Shown: positions 8,770 through 18,204 of the stretch, one piece after another | Numbering within the stretch: the stretch's first letter is position 1 | Layout of the letters: each line of letters begins with the position of its first letter | Assembly: GCA_003566815.1 (NCBI GenBank) | Contig: PXBT01000189.1 | Location: 1 to 40,231, forward strand | Source: Caldisericota bacterium | Lineage (GTDB): Bacteria > Caldisericota > Caldisericia > UBA6126 | Length of the DNA stretch: 40,231 bases | Reading direction: 5' to 3' | Program-made: the position numbers and the translations under genes | Notes under the pieces: model-generated | The model's input: the letters and a program-made list of their open reading frames with translations, nothing else | The model's database searches: none | Told to the model about the DNA's origin: nothing

Positions 8770-9968
8770 TATCAGCATTGGAAAAAATTGCCCAAAAGGA
8801 AGGAACTCCTTTTTATTGCTACGATGAAAAAAAAATGATTCATCAGGCACAGGAAATGTTTGGTTTTTTTCAGGGTATTAAAGCTTACCCGACTTTTGCA
8901 GTGAAAGCCAATGCCAACCCGCATTTGCTTGGTGTTTTTGTTCGGGAGGGATTGGGTATGGATGTGATCTCCATCGGAGAGTGGATAGCAGCCAGAAGAG
9001 CAGGAGCTGATCCTAAAAAAATAGTCTGGAATGGAAATGTCAAGCAATTGGATGAAATGCAATTTATGATAAAGGAAGGTTTGGGTTGGGCCAATGTGGA
9101 TTCTTTTCGTGAGCTGGAAAATTGGAATCGGGCCAAAGGCTTGGACCCATCGCATTTACCCGGGCTTTTTATACGCATCAATCCCTCAGTGGGTGCGGAT
9201 ACTCATCCTTCTATTGCTACAGGAAAAGGGGAGCATAAATTTGGTATTAGTTGCAAGGAATTGCCTGATGTGATGGCTTATGCGGCCCAGTTTCATCTGC
9301 CTGTAGTGGGGATGCATGTGCATATTGGCTCACAGATTAGCGATGTTGAGCCTTTGATTGAAGCTATCAATGTGGTCAGCAAGGAAGCTAAAACCTATGG
9401 TCTGGACAGGATTAACATAGGAGGTGGATGGGGCATTGTCTATGCAGAAGGTTCATCTTTGGATTTGAAAAGTTTTCGAAAACAGGCTTTTCCATTGCTC
9501 TCTTCATTCAAGGTTTGGTGTGAACTTGGTAGATTTTTGCTGGGAGAAGCCGGATGGTATGTTGTGCGAGTGGGCGAAGTGCGAAACAGAGATGAAGGTG
9601 TCCTGGTGATTACGGATGGGGGCATGCATCATTTGTTGAGACCCTCTCTATACCAGGCTCGTCATACATTTTCTCTTCCTGGAGCCGATGGCCAGGAACA
9701 GGGGAAGTTGAAAATCATGGGACGCCTTTGTGAAACTGGCGATGTATTGGTACCTGAAAGTGATGGGTTGATACCCAAAGAGGGTGATCTGATAGCCATT
9801 CATCAGGCAGGAGCCTATGGTTTTTCTATGGCAAGTCACTATAATGCTTTTCCTTTGCCCTCAGAGTGGCTGATCAAAAAGGATGGAAGGGCAGTGTGCA
9901 TACGACATCGAGAAGCTTCTGACGCTTTTTTGCATGCGGTACCTTTACCTGAGGAGCTTGAGTGTTAA
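8766..9968 (+). CDS. lysA: Diaminopimelate decarboxylase
   Basis: AVKANANPHLL (PLP Lys), HVHIGSQI, NIGGGWGI, CELGRFLLGEAGW, LCETGDVL, AGAYGFSMASHYNAFPLP. ATG 8766 with AAAGGAGGTG SD; ATGA overlap. Confidence 0.92.
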   Translation: MISALEKIAQKEGTPFYCYDEKKMIHQAQEMFGFFQGIKAYPTFAVKANANPHLLGVFVREGLGMDVISIGEWIAARRAGADPKKIVWNGNVKQLDEMQFMIKEGLGWANVDSFRELENWNRAKGLDPSHLPGLFIRINPSVGADTHPSIATGKGEHKFGISCKELPDVMAYAAQFHLPVVGMHVHIGSQISDVEPLIEAINVVSKEAKTYGLDRINIGGGWGIVYAEGSSLDLKSFRKQAFPLLSSFKVWCELGRFLLGEAGWYVVRVGEVRNRDEGVLVITDGGMHHLLRPSLYQARHTFSLPGADGQEQGKLKIMGRLCETGDVLVPESDGLIPKEGDLIAIHQAGAYGFSMASHYNAFPLPSEWLIKKDGRAVCIRHREASDAFLHAVPLPEELEC

Positions 9969-11050
9969 GTCCCATAGAACTACGACATTGGATGCATGAA
10001 CATCCGGAGCTTTCTTTCCAGGAGGAGCAAGTTACCCGTCTTCTACTGGAAGAGCTGTTGGGCTGGAAAGACTTAAAGCTGTTGCGACCCTTGAATACTG
10101 GATTGGTTGCAGTGCATCAGCCCAGACCTGAGGAGCCTTTTGTCTTGTTTAGGGCGGACATGGATGCTTTACCCATGAGGGATGATGCAAATGGGAAAAT
10201 GAAGCCCATGCATTCGTGCGGACATGATGTGCATACTGCTATTTTGTTTGGTCTGATCCAGCGATGCCTGGAAGAGCAAGTCCAGACTAATGCGGTCTTT
10301 GTTTTTCAACCTGCAGAAGAGACTGGCGGAGGGGCAAAACATTTGCTGGACAGTGGAGTGCTGGAGCCTTATAAAATACAGTCTGCCTATGCTTTACATG
10401 TTTCCGATGCTTTTCCTTTGGGGACAATAGCCAGCGCCATGCCTACCCTATTTTCTTCTTCGCAGGAGCTGGATTTGCATTGGAAAGGCATGCAGAGCCA
10501 TATTACTCAGCCTGAAAAAGGTCGCGACACCTGGAAGGCTTGCGTAGCTTTGGAACAATGGAAAGCAAACTCACAGGATCTATTGTCAGAGGGCTTTTTT
10601 TTGGGAATAGGTCAGGTGGAGGCAGGGACTGTGCGCAATAGTGTATCTGATAGTGCAGTGATGCGTATGACTGCGCGAGGGAAAACTACAGAGATTTTGC
10701 ACAAGGGTCTTGAAAAAGTCCAGCAAGCTGTGCGTGAAGTTGAACTTAAATATGGCGTGGAGGCTTCGTTGACTTATGGCTCTTATTACCCCGCGGTGGA
10801 ACAAAATCAGGAACTGTTTGACCGGTGGATGAAAGATTTTGGTGAACAGGGGAAAGTGGAAAACTGTGATCCTGTATGGGCTGCGGAAGACTTTGGCTTT
10901 TTTGCGCAACAATACCCTTCATGGATGTTTTGGCTGGGCACTCGTCTTGCAGGTGAGCCTGCTTATGGACTTCATCACCGAAAATTCTATCCCCCGGATG
11001 ATGCTATTAATGAGGGGATTAATGTTTTTTTTAAGTTATTGAGCAAGTAA
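9962..11050 (+). CDS. M20-family amidohydrolase, probable N-acetyldiaminopimelate deacetylase
   Basis: LRHWMHEHPELSFQEEQVT, FRADMDALPM, MHSCGHDVHTAIL, QPAEETGGGAKHLL, WAAEDFGFFAQQYP; GTG start; last gene of the lysine operon. Confidence 0.85.
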   Translation: MLSPIELRHWMHEHPELSFQEEQVTRLLLEELLGWKDLKLLRPLNTGLVAVHQPRPEEPFVLFRADMDALPMRDDANGKMKPMHSCGHDVHTAILFGLIQRCLEEQVQTNAVFVFQPAEETGGGAKHLLDSGVLEPYKIQSAYALHVSDAFPLGTIASAMPTLFSSSQELDLHWKGMQSHITQPEKGRDTWKACVALEQWKANSQDLLSEGFFLGIGQVEAGTVRNSVSDSAVMRMTARGKTTEILHKGLEKVQQAVREVELKYGVEASLTYGSYYPAVEQNQELFDRWMKDFGEQGKVENCDPVWAAEDFGFFAQQYPSWMFWLGTRLAGEPAYGLHHRKFYPPDDAINEGINVFFKLLSK

Positions 11051-13813
11051 ATATAAGTTAATTTTTTCATCGGGTTCATTTACCAGGATTACTATTTTAT
11101 TTTGTTTCTGTTCAATTATTTCTATGGTTTCAGTCTTGTTGCTTTCAATCCTGATTTTGGTCAGATCGGTTTTTTCAGATTTCACGACAAGCGGAGCTCC
11201 TGAAAACATAAAACCTGACCATTTTCCATCATCTATATAAACCCCTGGTCCATCTTTGGACAATGGAATCGTATGCACTATGATATCATCAGCAGTATCC
11301 AGTCCGTGGATATTTAATTCAAAAGATCCTGAAATGTCTTCAAAGTAATCGATGAGTTGATTTCGAAACCTTTCAGGGCGATGATGAGCAAAATCTATCA
11401 TGATATTGATTTCTTCGTTCCAGGTTTCAGGACAGGGTAGTTTCCATCTCTTGTAATGGGTTTTTATTTCCGGCTCAATAACAGATTTATGTTCAGTTAT
11501 TGTTGAGGTCACTCGATCAGGATGAAAAGTTGTATTTAAGTGGATGGCAACTCTTTGAATGAATTCATTTAATACTTCTTCCCGGCCCAGGATGTCTTGG
11601 AAAAAAGTCATGGATTGTTGCAATGAAGGAAATTTTTTTTCATCCAACACAAAATGAAACATGTTGAATTCCTGATCTTCTTTCTGCAAAAAGTAGCGAC
11701 CGAGAGAAAAATCCAAATCAAAGAGAAACCATCGCCATCGTCCATCAAAGGGCCCTCTCTCGCTACTGGTTTTGGGACCAAAATATCGCCAGAATTTGAT
11801 ATTATTGGTGGGCCAGTCACTGTTGACTGCATAAAAGTGGGTGACGACATAATCTAATAACTCATGCAATGCTATATATTGATCAATGCAATTTAAGCTT
11901 TCATATTGACCAGTGTTTAATTGGTGGGCAAAAGTTAAAAAATCATGTACATGCGCAGGCTCTCCGCAATATGTTGTTACTCTCCCCAAAAAGCTTTCAA
12001 GTATGGAAATATTGTTTAAAGGCAGTTTGTGATGAGTGTGCACATAGTAATGATCAAATCGGTCGCGCAAGTTGTGAATGCCCCAATATTCTCCATTAAT
12101 AAACACAATAGTGGGCTGATAGTGTTGTGTGTCTATAGACAAATGGCGCACCAGGGATTGCATGATGGCATCTCTCATCAACCCATGAGAGGCATCCTGA
12201 CCTGCATTTCTTAAAATAAAATTGTAATAAACATCATTTTTTTTGCTGTTAAAAAACGGATAGTTTAATGGATATGAAGCATAGTTTTTCTGAGGATAAA
12301 TTCTTAATGACTTCTGAGGGTAGGATCGGCTTCCTTTTCCATGAATTCTTAATCCTGTTTTTTGATGCAATGCGCGAAGACCCTGTTGGTCAAAATATTC
12401 AAAATATCCTATTCGCTCCCATTGCTTGCCTCTCTGCGCAAAGTTTCCTGTTCTGATCAGGGTATGCTCATAATGAGCTCCAGGAACATAGATTCCATAA
12501 TCATGATCAAATAAATGGGACCGATCTGTTGAAATACTTATGACAGGCAAATTTTTATATTCGACTGAGGATTGAAAAAAATAAGTATTTGTTTTAGTTC
12601 TTGATGGATAGTTATTTTTAATGGATATTGCTTTGACCACCAGGGCTTTGGGGGTATCATCATCAGGTTTTTTCCAGGGTAGATGCCAAAAGGACAAACC
12701 TTGTTCGTGGCCCTCAATAAGGTCAAGAAAATTGGTGGGCAGGGTTGAAATATCAAGTTCTCTTTCTATGTGGCGCTGAAGGTCGATAGGATTACTGTAT
12801 AGGTAGGTTCTTGATCTGGTTTCTCTGGGCAGGGAAGCCCAGGTTTCATTGTCCATTACATGCTGGGGATCTGGAACTGATCCATCCAGGGTGTAGTAAA
12901 TGTCATAGCCTTCTTTGCTTTCGAGACTCAAAAGAAAATGATTGGAGTAGAAGCCAGCAGGATGTGAAAATCTTGGAGGCAGAATGTTAAAATCCGGGAG
13001 ATGTTGGGGATACCTAAAGGTAATATTTCCCCAAAAAGGCCTTATGGGAGCAAAAAAGTCATTTGCTATGCTTTGTTCGTGGCTATGATTGAGTCGAAGG
13101 TCTATTTCTTCAATCATGCCCAGCTTTAATATATCTCCAAGAATAGAAAAATCGGTAATTCCCGTGTTTCTCAGGTTGAGCCTTTTAAGGTTTTCCATGT
13201 TTGAAATTATTTCTATTTCATTTCCTATGTGAATATTTGGAGCAATAAATGTTTCCAGCTGAGAAAGATTTTGCAGAGGTCGAATAGAATGAATAGAAGA
13301 GTTGGAGTGAATATTTAAATACTTCAATTTGGAAAGGTTTGACAGAGGGGTTAAATCTTGTATTAAGTTTTCTCTCAAGTTGAGAGATCTTAAATTGCTT
13401 AACTTTTCCAGGGGGGCGATGTTTTGGATATGATTTCCCATTAAATTGAGTTCTTCCAATGTTGTCAGGTTTTGCAATAGTTGAATATCTTTCATTTTCT
13501 CGATTTCTCCGCTGGAGCTTATTTTTCCATTATGGCTCAGATCCAGGGATAGCAAAGGGGTATTTAACAAATGGTCAAAGCCTGCTTTTTCCAGATCAGT
13601 GATACCATTTTTGCTCAGGTTGATTTCTCTTAAATATGCCAGATCTTTCAATGACTCAAGGTTTTTTATCCTATTATAGGAAAGATCTATGCTGACTAGT
13701 TTTGGAACTAGTTCTATCCCATCCAGGTGTTGGATATTTCTCCTTGAAAGGTTCAAATAATGTATTTTAAGCAAATCACTTCTTTTTATTGGGTGCGAAG
13801 GATCAGATGGCAT
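11036..13813 (-). CDS. Leucine-rich-repeat / chitobiase-C-like / CotH kinase-domain protein (in-frame coding extends to 13954)
   Basis: LRRs (LVSIDLSYNRIKNLESLKDLAYLREINLSKNGI), GYDIYYTLDGSVPDP (CHB_HEX_C-like), CotH motifs (LPVISISTDRSHLFD, KTGLRIHGKGSRSYPQKSLRIY, LRNAGQDASHGLMRDAIMQ, FINGEYWGIHNLRDRFD, WRWFLFDLDFSLGRY). The frame is open upstream to the stop of the preceding gene and encodes a TM/signal segment. Confidence 0.85.
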   Translation of the reverse strand: MPSDPSHPIKRSDLLKIHYLNLSRRNIQHLDGIELVPKLVSIDLSYNRIKNLESLKDLAYLREINLSKNGITDLEKAGFDHLLNTPLLSLDLSHNGKISSSGEIEKMKDIQLLQNLTTLEELNLMGNHIQNIAPLEKLSNLRSLNLRENLIQDLTPLSNLSKLKYLNIHSNSSIHSIRPLQNLSQLETFIAPNIHIGNEIEIISNMENLKRLNLRNTGITDFSILGDILKLGMIEEIDLRLNHSHEQSIANDFFAPIRPFWGNITFRYPQHLPDFNILPPRFSHPAGFYSNHFLLSLESKEGYDIYYTLDGSVPDPQHVMDNETWASLPRETRSRTYLYSNPIDLQRHIERELDISTLPTNFLDLIEGHEQGLSFWHLPWKKPDDDTPKALVVKAISIKNNYPSRTKTNTYFFQSSVEYKNLPVISISTDRSHLFDHDYGIYVPGAHYEHTLIRTGNFAQRGKQWERIGYFEYFDQQGLRALHQKTGLRIHGKGSRSYPQKSLRIYPQKNYASYPLNYPFFNSKKNDVYYNFILRNAGQDASHGLMRDAIMQSLVRHLSIDTQHYQPTIVFINGEYWGIHNLRDRFDHYYVHTHHKLPLNNISILESFLGRVTTYCGEPAHVHDFLTFAHQLNTGQYESLNCIDQYIALHELLDYVVTHFYAVNSDWPTNNIKFWRYFGPKTSSERGPFDGRWRWFLFDLDFSLGRYFLQKEDQEFNMFHFVLDEKKFPSLQQSMTFFQDILGREEVLNEFIQRVAIHLNTTFHPDRVTSTITEHKSVIEPEIKTHYKRWKLPCPETWNEEINIMIDFAHHRPERFRNQLIDYFEDISGSFELNIHGLDTADDIIVHTIPLSKDGPGVYIDDGKWSGFMFSGAPLVVKSEKTDLTKIRIESNKTETIEIIEQKQNKIVILVNEPDEKINLYLLAQ

Positions 13814-13954
13814 GCTTAATGCGCATCGAATTGCTTGTTCCAGATGAATGTCCTTGAAGGATACTCCCCACTGATTAATCTTTGGAATCAGTTGATTGAG
13901 GAAAATAAAAAAAACAATGATAGCAACAAAAATACCTGCTTTACGAATAGCAAT

Positions 13955-14719
13955 CTACCTCACAATCACAATGCCATCCAGGTAATATTGATCTTGTCTG
14001 GATGCTTCGATGGATTGAGTATATTTGCTGTTGGCGATATAGCTTAGCCCATGATCAAGAATGATTTTTTTTAGCCAGAAGGGGTAGGTATGTTTGCACT
14101 TAATTTCAAGAACAATTTCAAAAGGGTGATGGGTTCTAAAAAAAGGATTGCAGGGGAATAATGTTTTTTCGTGAACGCTTCTAACATTATGGTCAAAGGT
14201 CATTCGAACCTCGCTGTCGGAGCGTGACTCATATCCTTCTCTATGGTATTCCACCAGCACTTTTGGCCTCAATGCTTTTGCAAGAAGGTAGCGATTAAAT
14301 TCTATTAGCACTGGGTCCGATTCATCCATCTTCCACATGCAGTTATCAATAAAATATTGATAAGAAGCTATAGAAGTAAAGGTGGAATATTTTGCCAATG
14401 ATTCTCCTTGTCGAACTTTAATTTCTGCTCGAATTTTTTGGGCTTGTTCCATTTTTGAAGAATAGGTGCGAAGACGAAATTTTGCTCTTTCAGCGTCGCC
14501 GCTCATTTTCTGTGAGTATATTTCGTAGTCTGAGGTTTCATAGTATAAGCTTCGGACAAGATATTTTTTTGATTTATTATTTTGAGTGTAGTCGTCAAGT
14601 TTCATGTATGGAAGGATGGAGTGTTTTATATTTAGATACTGATAGTAGCTGATGCGGTACTTAAATTCAAAACGAAATGCTGACTCATCGCTTTTGATCT
14701 TGTTAGTTTTTATCATCAA
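13955..14719 (-). CDS. VTC-domain (polyphosphate polymerase-like) protein
   Basis: FRFEFKYRISYYQYLNIKHSI, LVRSLYYETSDYEIYSQKMSGDAERAKFRLRTY, IRAEIKVRQGE, VLVEYHREGYESR, EIVLEIKCKHTYPFWLKKII. Confidence 0.8.
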   Translation of the reverse strand: MMIKTNKIKSDESAFRFEFKYRISYYQYLNIKHSILPYMKLDDYTQNNKSKKYLVRSLYYETSDYEIYSQKMSGDAERAKFRLRTYSSKMEQAQKIRAEIKVRQGESLAKYSTFTSIASYQYFIDNCMWKMDESDPVLIEFNRYLLAKALRPKVLVEYHREGYESRSDSEVRMTFDHNVRSVHEKTLFPCNPFFRTHHPFEIVLEIKCKHTYPFWLKKIILDHGLSYIANSKYTQSIEASRQDQYYLDGIVIVR

Positions 14720-14720
14720 A

Positions 14721-15380
14721 TTACACTGGCAAATTAAGTTGGGGAGAAAGCAAAGATGTTTTTTTCACTCCTTTTATGGTGTTTACTTTGTCCACAAGTT
14801 TTGTAACTGAAGCTGATGATTTTTCCAAAAGGTTGATTTCAAAAACAATTTCCCTAATTTCTTCCTGTATTTCATGGGAGCGCACTTTAGCATGCAATGC
14901 ATATTGCTTGATAATTTTCTCAGCTTCATCTACTGAAAAGGCAATATTTCCACTGATGATAAAAATATAATTTATATGAGTGGACCTGCCATAACGAAGA
15001 AAATAGAGCAAAAAAACAAGGGGAGCCATAATTAAGCTTGAAATGCTTACAATTTCCCAGTTATAAGTTCCTGCGCCCAAGCCTACTGCAATAGCCCAAA
15101 ACAAAAAAACCATATCCCTGGAATCTTTAATGGGAGTTCTGAATCTTATAATTGAAAGTGAGCCAATCAAGCCAAGTGAAAGCACAAGATCGCCTCTTAT
15201 AAAAAGCATAACCAGGGTGACTATAGGAGCCAGGAGCACCAGCGTACTCATGAAAGATAGCTCATAGTTCATTCCACGATGAGTATGTTTGTAGATTTGA
15301 GATATGATAAAGGAAATGCAGGCAGATAAAAGCAAAGAGAAAACGACTTGAAACATTTCGTATGACATTAAGCCAGACAC
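14721..15380 (-). CDS. DUF4956-family membrane protein
   Basis: N-terminal TM segments, GLIGSLSIIRFRTPIKDSRDMVFLFWAIAVGLGAG; adjacent to the VTC and CotH genes. Confidence 0.8.
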   Translation of the reverse strand: MSGLMSYEMFQVVFSLLLSACISFIISQIYKHTHRGMNYELSFMSTLVLLAPIVTLVMLFIRGDLVLSLGLIGSLSIIRFRTPIKDSRDMVFLFWAIAVGLGAGTYNWEIVSISSLIMAPLVFLLYFLRYGRSTHINYIFIISGNIAFSVDEAEKIIKQYALHAKVRSHEIQEEIREIVFEINLLEKSSASVTKLVDKVNTIKGVKKTSLLSPQLNLPV

Positions 15381-15544
15381 CTGTAAATATTAATCATAAT
15401 AAAGTTTTACCCCCATATCCATTTAAAGCTTTTTTAACATTATAATAAGACTTCTATTTTATTCTATGTATTCAGAGCGGTGTTTATTTTCTGAACCGTG
15501 AATATTTGTTTTTAGGCAAGCTTTGGGTATGCTTTTAGCTTGTT

Positions 15545-16399
15545 ATGATTAATTTGTTGATGGCAGTGCTTTGCAGTGCTTCGATTGCTCTTGCTTTTCG
15601 CTTGAGTGAATTACGGAAACAGGAACGATTGACGCTGACTATAGGCAATTATATGATTGCAACAGTGGTAGCTGGGGGGATGCTTATTTACCGGAATAGC
15701 CAGGTGCCCTTGTTAGCAACTTATCGATCGGAGCTTTTACCTGTTTTATTGTTAGGCGTGCTTACTGGAGCTTTGTTTTTTGCCACTTTCATGGTTTATC
15801 AGCGGTCGGTAGGGAGCAAGGGTGCGCCACTCGCAGGAGCTTTTGCTAAAATGGGAACTCTGGTACCCATGAGCTTGTCCCTGATTATCTGGCAGGAAAC
15901 ATTGAGCGGTTTTCAGTATATAGGCCTTGGAGTAGCTTTGATGGCTATGCTTCTAATGAGCGTACCCCTAAAGAAATTGGACTGGAAAAATATCCACTTA
16001 TTACTATGGGCTCTTTTATTGATGGGTGGATTGGCGGATTTTAGCAATAAAATTTTTCAGGAACTATATCCGTTGATGCTCAAGGAATGGTTTTTGTGGT
16101 GGGTTTTCTTTTCAGCTCTGGTGATGAGCTCTATCACTCAGATGATAGTAAAAAAGTCCTGGCGATGGGCAGACCTGCGATGGGGTTTTTTGATCGGCGT
16201 GCCGAATATTTTTTCTTCTTTCTTTCTTATATTGGCGCTGACTACCCTGCCTGCTTCCATTACATACCCGCTTTTTAGCACAGGGACCTTACTGGTGATT
16301 CAATCTGTAACACGCTGGGTTTATAAAGAGCGACTTTCAACGCAGGACCAATGGGGTTTTGGGCTGGCTATTTTAGCTTTGTTGCTTTTGTATCGTTAA
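15545..16399 (+). CDS. EamA/DMT-type transporter-like membrane protein
   Basis: About 10 hydrophobic segments; duplicated drug/metabolite-transporter-like layout. Confidence 0.65.
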   Translation: MINLLMAVLCSASIALAFRLSELRKQERLTLTIGNYMIATVVAGGMLIYRNSQVPLLATYRSELLPVLLLGVLTGALFFATFMVYQRSVGSKGAPLAGAFAKMGTLVPMSLSLIIWQETLSGFQYIGLGVALMAMLLMSVPLKKLDWKNIHLLLWALLLMGGLADFSNKIFQELYPLMLKEWFLWWVFFSALVMSSITQMIVKKSWRWADLRWGFLIGVPNIFSSFFLILALTTLPASITYPLFSTGTLLVIQSVTRWVYKERLSTQDQWGFGLAILALLLLYR

Positions 16400-17304
16400 A
16401 AATCCGTAATCTGCGCAAAAGTGTAACCCTGGTCACGCAAGGTAGCTGCAATATGGGGGAGAGCCTCAAGATTGTCGGGGGTTATTAGATGCATCAAGAC
16501 AATTGCTCCTGGGTGGATATGTTGCGTCACAATACGATGCGCATCCTTCCAGCCATTGGGCAAAGGCTCCCAGTCAGGGTATGCAATACTCCAGAAGATG
16601 GATTTGTATCCCATTTGATGAATAATGCTCATGGAATATTCGCAAAAATGACCCATGGGAGGCCGATAATAGTACATGATTTCCCCTGTGAGTTCATGGA
16701 AAAATTCTTGCGCTCTATGGGTGTCACGGATGATTTCTTTCTTGCTCATTCCTGGTAAAGACTCGTGAATAGTGGAATGGTTGCCTATGGCATGACCTTC
16801 ATCCACGATCCGCTGTACCAGATCAGGTCGGGATTGAATATAGTGGGTCACCAAAAAGAAAGAAGCTGGGATACTTAGCTCTTTCAGCTTGTCCAGCAAT
16901 GCTTCGGTGTAACCTGCTTCATAGCCCAGGTCAAAGGTGAGATAAACTTTTTTTTCTTCTGGGGATCCTGCGAAAAATCCTTCGAAACGCCCGAAAATAC
17001 CAAGCCATTCCTGAGGTACGGTGGGTTGCAAACCATCATTGGTCATGCGAATGCCAAATTCATGAAGTTTTCGTGATCCTTCTGGAGAGATCTTGCTGTG
17101 GTCGATATTCATGGGGTGGATAGCTGGTACAATTTTGTTGGGACTAACCACTTCTTCCGAGGCCTCAACCTCTTCCTCTACTTGCTCTATGATTAAAGGC
17201 TCAGGCGGATCAGGGGTGCTTTGCAAGCAGGATACTTGCAAAAAGACAAGAAAAAGAGCAATTATAGCTATCATGAACCTTTTTTTGAACCTTTTTTGTT
17301 TCAT
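16396..17304 (-). CDS. Polysaccharide deacetylase (NodB/PdaA-like)
   Basis: Lipoprotein-like N-terminus (FLVFLQVSCLQS), YLTFDLGYEAGYTEALLDKLKELSIPASFFLV, GHAIGNHSTIHESLPGMS, YYRPPMGHFCEYSM, GAIVLMHLITPDNLEAL. Confidence 0.87.
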   Translation of the reverse strand: MKQKRFKKRFMIAIIALFLVFLQVSCLQSTPDPPEPLIIEQVEEEVEASEEVVSPNKIVPAIHPMNIDHSKISPEGSRKLHEFGIRMTNDGLQPTVPQEWLGIFGRFEGFFAGSPEEKKVYLTFDLGYEAGYTEALLDKLKELSIPASFFLVTHYIQSRPDLVQRIVDEGHAIGNHSTIHESLPGMSKKEIIRDTHRAQEFFHELTGEIMYYYRPPMGHFCEYSMSIIHQMGYKSIFWSIAYPDWEPLPNGWKDAHRIVTQHIHPGAIVLMHLITPDNLEALPHIAATLRDQGYTFAQITDF

Positions 17305-17337
17305 ATTTTAACTATAACATTACTAATCAAACCTTGC

Positions 17338-17370
17338 AAAAAGACAAGGGGACGGGGGTGTTGTCTTTTT
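17338..17370. repeat. REP-like palindromic element, copy B (intact, perfect 10-bp arms)
   Basis: AAAAAGACAA-ggggacgggggtg-TTGTCTTTTT. Could also act as an intrinsic terminator for the minus-strand phosphoesterase gene. Confidence 0.75.
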
Positions 17371-18072
17371 TTATGGAAGAAATGCCAAAGGTAGCCCTGT
17401 GGAAGGAAATCGTTGCCTTAAAAGAGGAAGTTCACAGACTGTGCGGTGAATGGAGCATTTAATTTCTTTCATTTCCATTTCGATCAAGGCCCAGGTAAAT
17501 CCAGGGATGCCATCTTTAGGCCGACCCGCACTGCCATCATTGAGCAATACCATAGAGTCTATGTTTCTAATATAGGGCTTGTGAGTATGTCCGCAAGCCA
17601 AAAGCTTGGGTATTTTTTCTGAAAACATTCTGCGGATGCTACTTTCAGGACGATCTTCAAAGAGGTATTCATTGATTTTTCGGGGGCTTCCGTGTACGAA
17701 AATGATCTGTTGACCGTCGATTTCCAAGAGATACTGTGGCAATAAGTTCTGAAGGAAACTTTTATTTTCCAAAGAAACTTCTTTTTGCGTCCATCGAAGA
17801 GATATATCGCCCAGCTTTCGCTCTTCCTCAGTGGGGTAAGCGCAACCACAGTCGTCCAGGTCAAAGCCCACTCCCTGGTCATAGTTGCCCATAATAACAG
17901 GAATACCCAAATCTCGCACAGCTTCAATGACTTCATTAGGAAAGGGAAGATAGCCTACCAGATCCCCCAGACAGATCATTTGGTCAACCTTGTGGTTTTC
18001 AATATCTTTGAGCACAGCATCCAGTGCTTCAATATTGCCATGAATATCCGAAAAAACTGCTATTTTTTTCAT
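17371..18072 (-). CDS. YfcE/MJ0936-type metallophosphoesterase
   Basis: IAVFSDIHGNIEALDAVL, ICLGDLVGYLPFPNEVI, VIMGNYDQGV, FVHGSPRKINEYLFED, LLACGHTHKPYIR, LLNDGSAGRPKDG. Confidence 0.88.
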   Translation of the reverse strand: MKKIAVFSDIHGNIEALDAVLKDIENHKVDQMICLGDLVGYLPFPNEVIEAVRDLGIPVIMGNYDQGVGFDLDDCGCAYPTEEERKLGDISLRWTQKEVSLENKSFLQNLLPQYLLEIDGQQIIFVHGSPRKINEYLFEDRPESSIRRMFSEKIPKLLACGHTHKPYIRNIDSMVLLNDGSAGRPKDGIPGFTWALIEMEMKEIKCSIHRTVCELPLLRQRFPSTGLPLAFLP

Positions 18073-18145
18073 AAACTCCTCCCTTATTTATAAAGTTTAG
18101 CCATGTTTTTGCTCTATCAAAGAAAATTTTTATTAAGTTTGAGTT

Positions 18146-18175
18146 AAAAAAAGACAACCCCCCGTCCCCTTGACT
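18146..18175. repeat. REP-like palindromic element, copy C
   Basis: AAAAAAAGACAACCCCCCGTCCCCTTGACT; left arm and centre identical to copy A, right arm diverged. Confidence 0.7.
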
Positions 18176-18195
18176 CATTTTGGTTGTGGTATAAT
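18170..18195 (+). promoter_or_regulatory. Putative extended -10 promoter of the radical-SAM gene
   Basis: TTGACT (18170-18175, inside REP copy C), 14-nt spacer, TATAAT (18190-18195) within TGGTATAAT (TGn extended -10). Confidence 0.5.
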
Positions 18196-18204
18196 TTTAT
18201 AATT

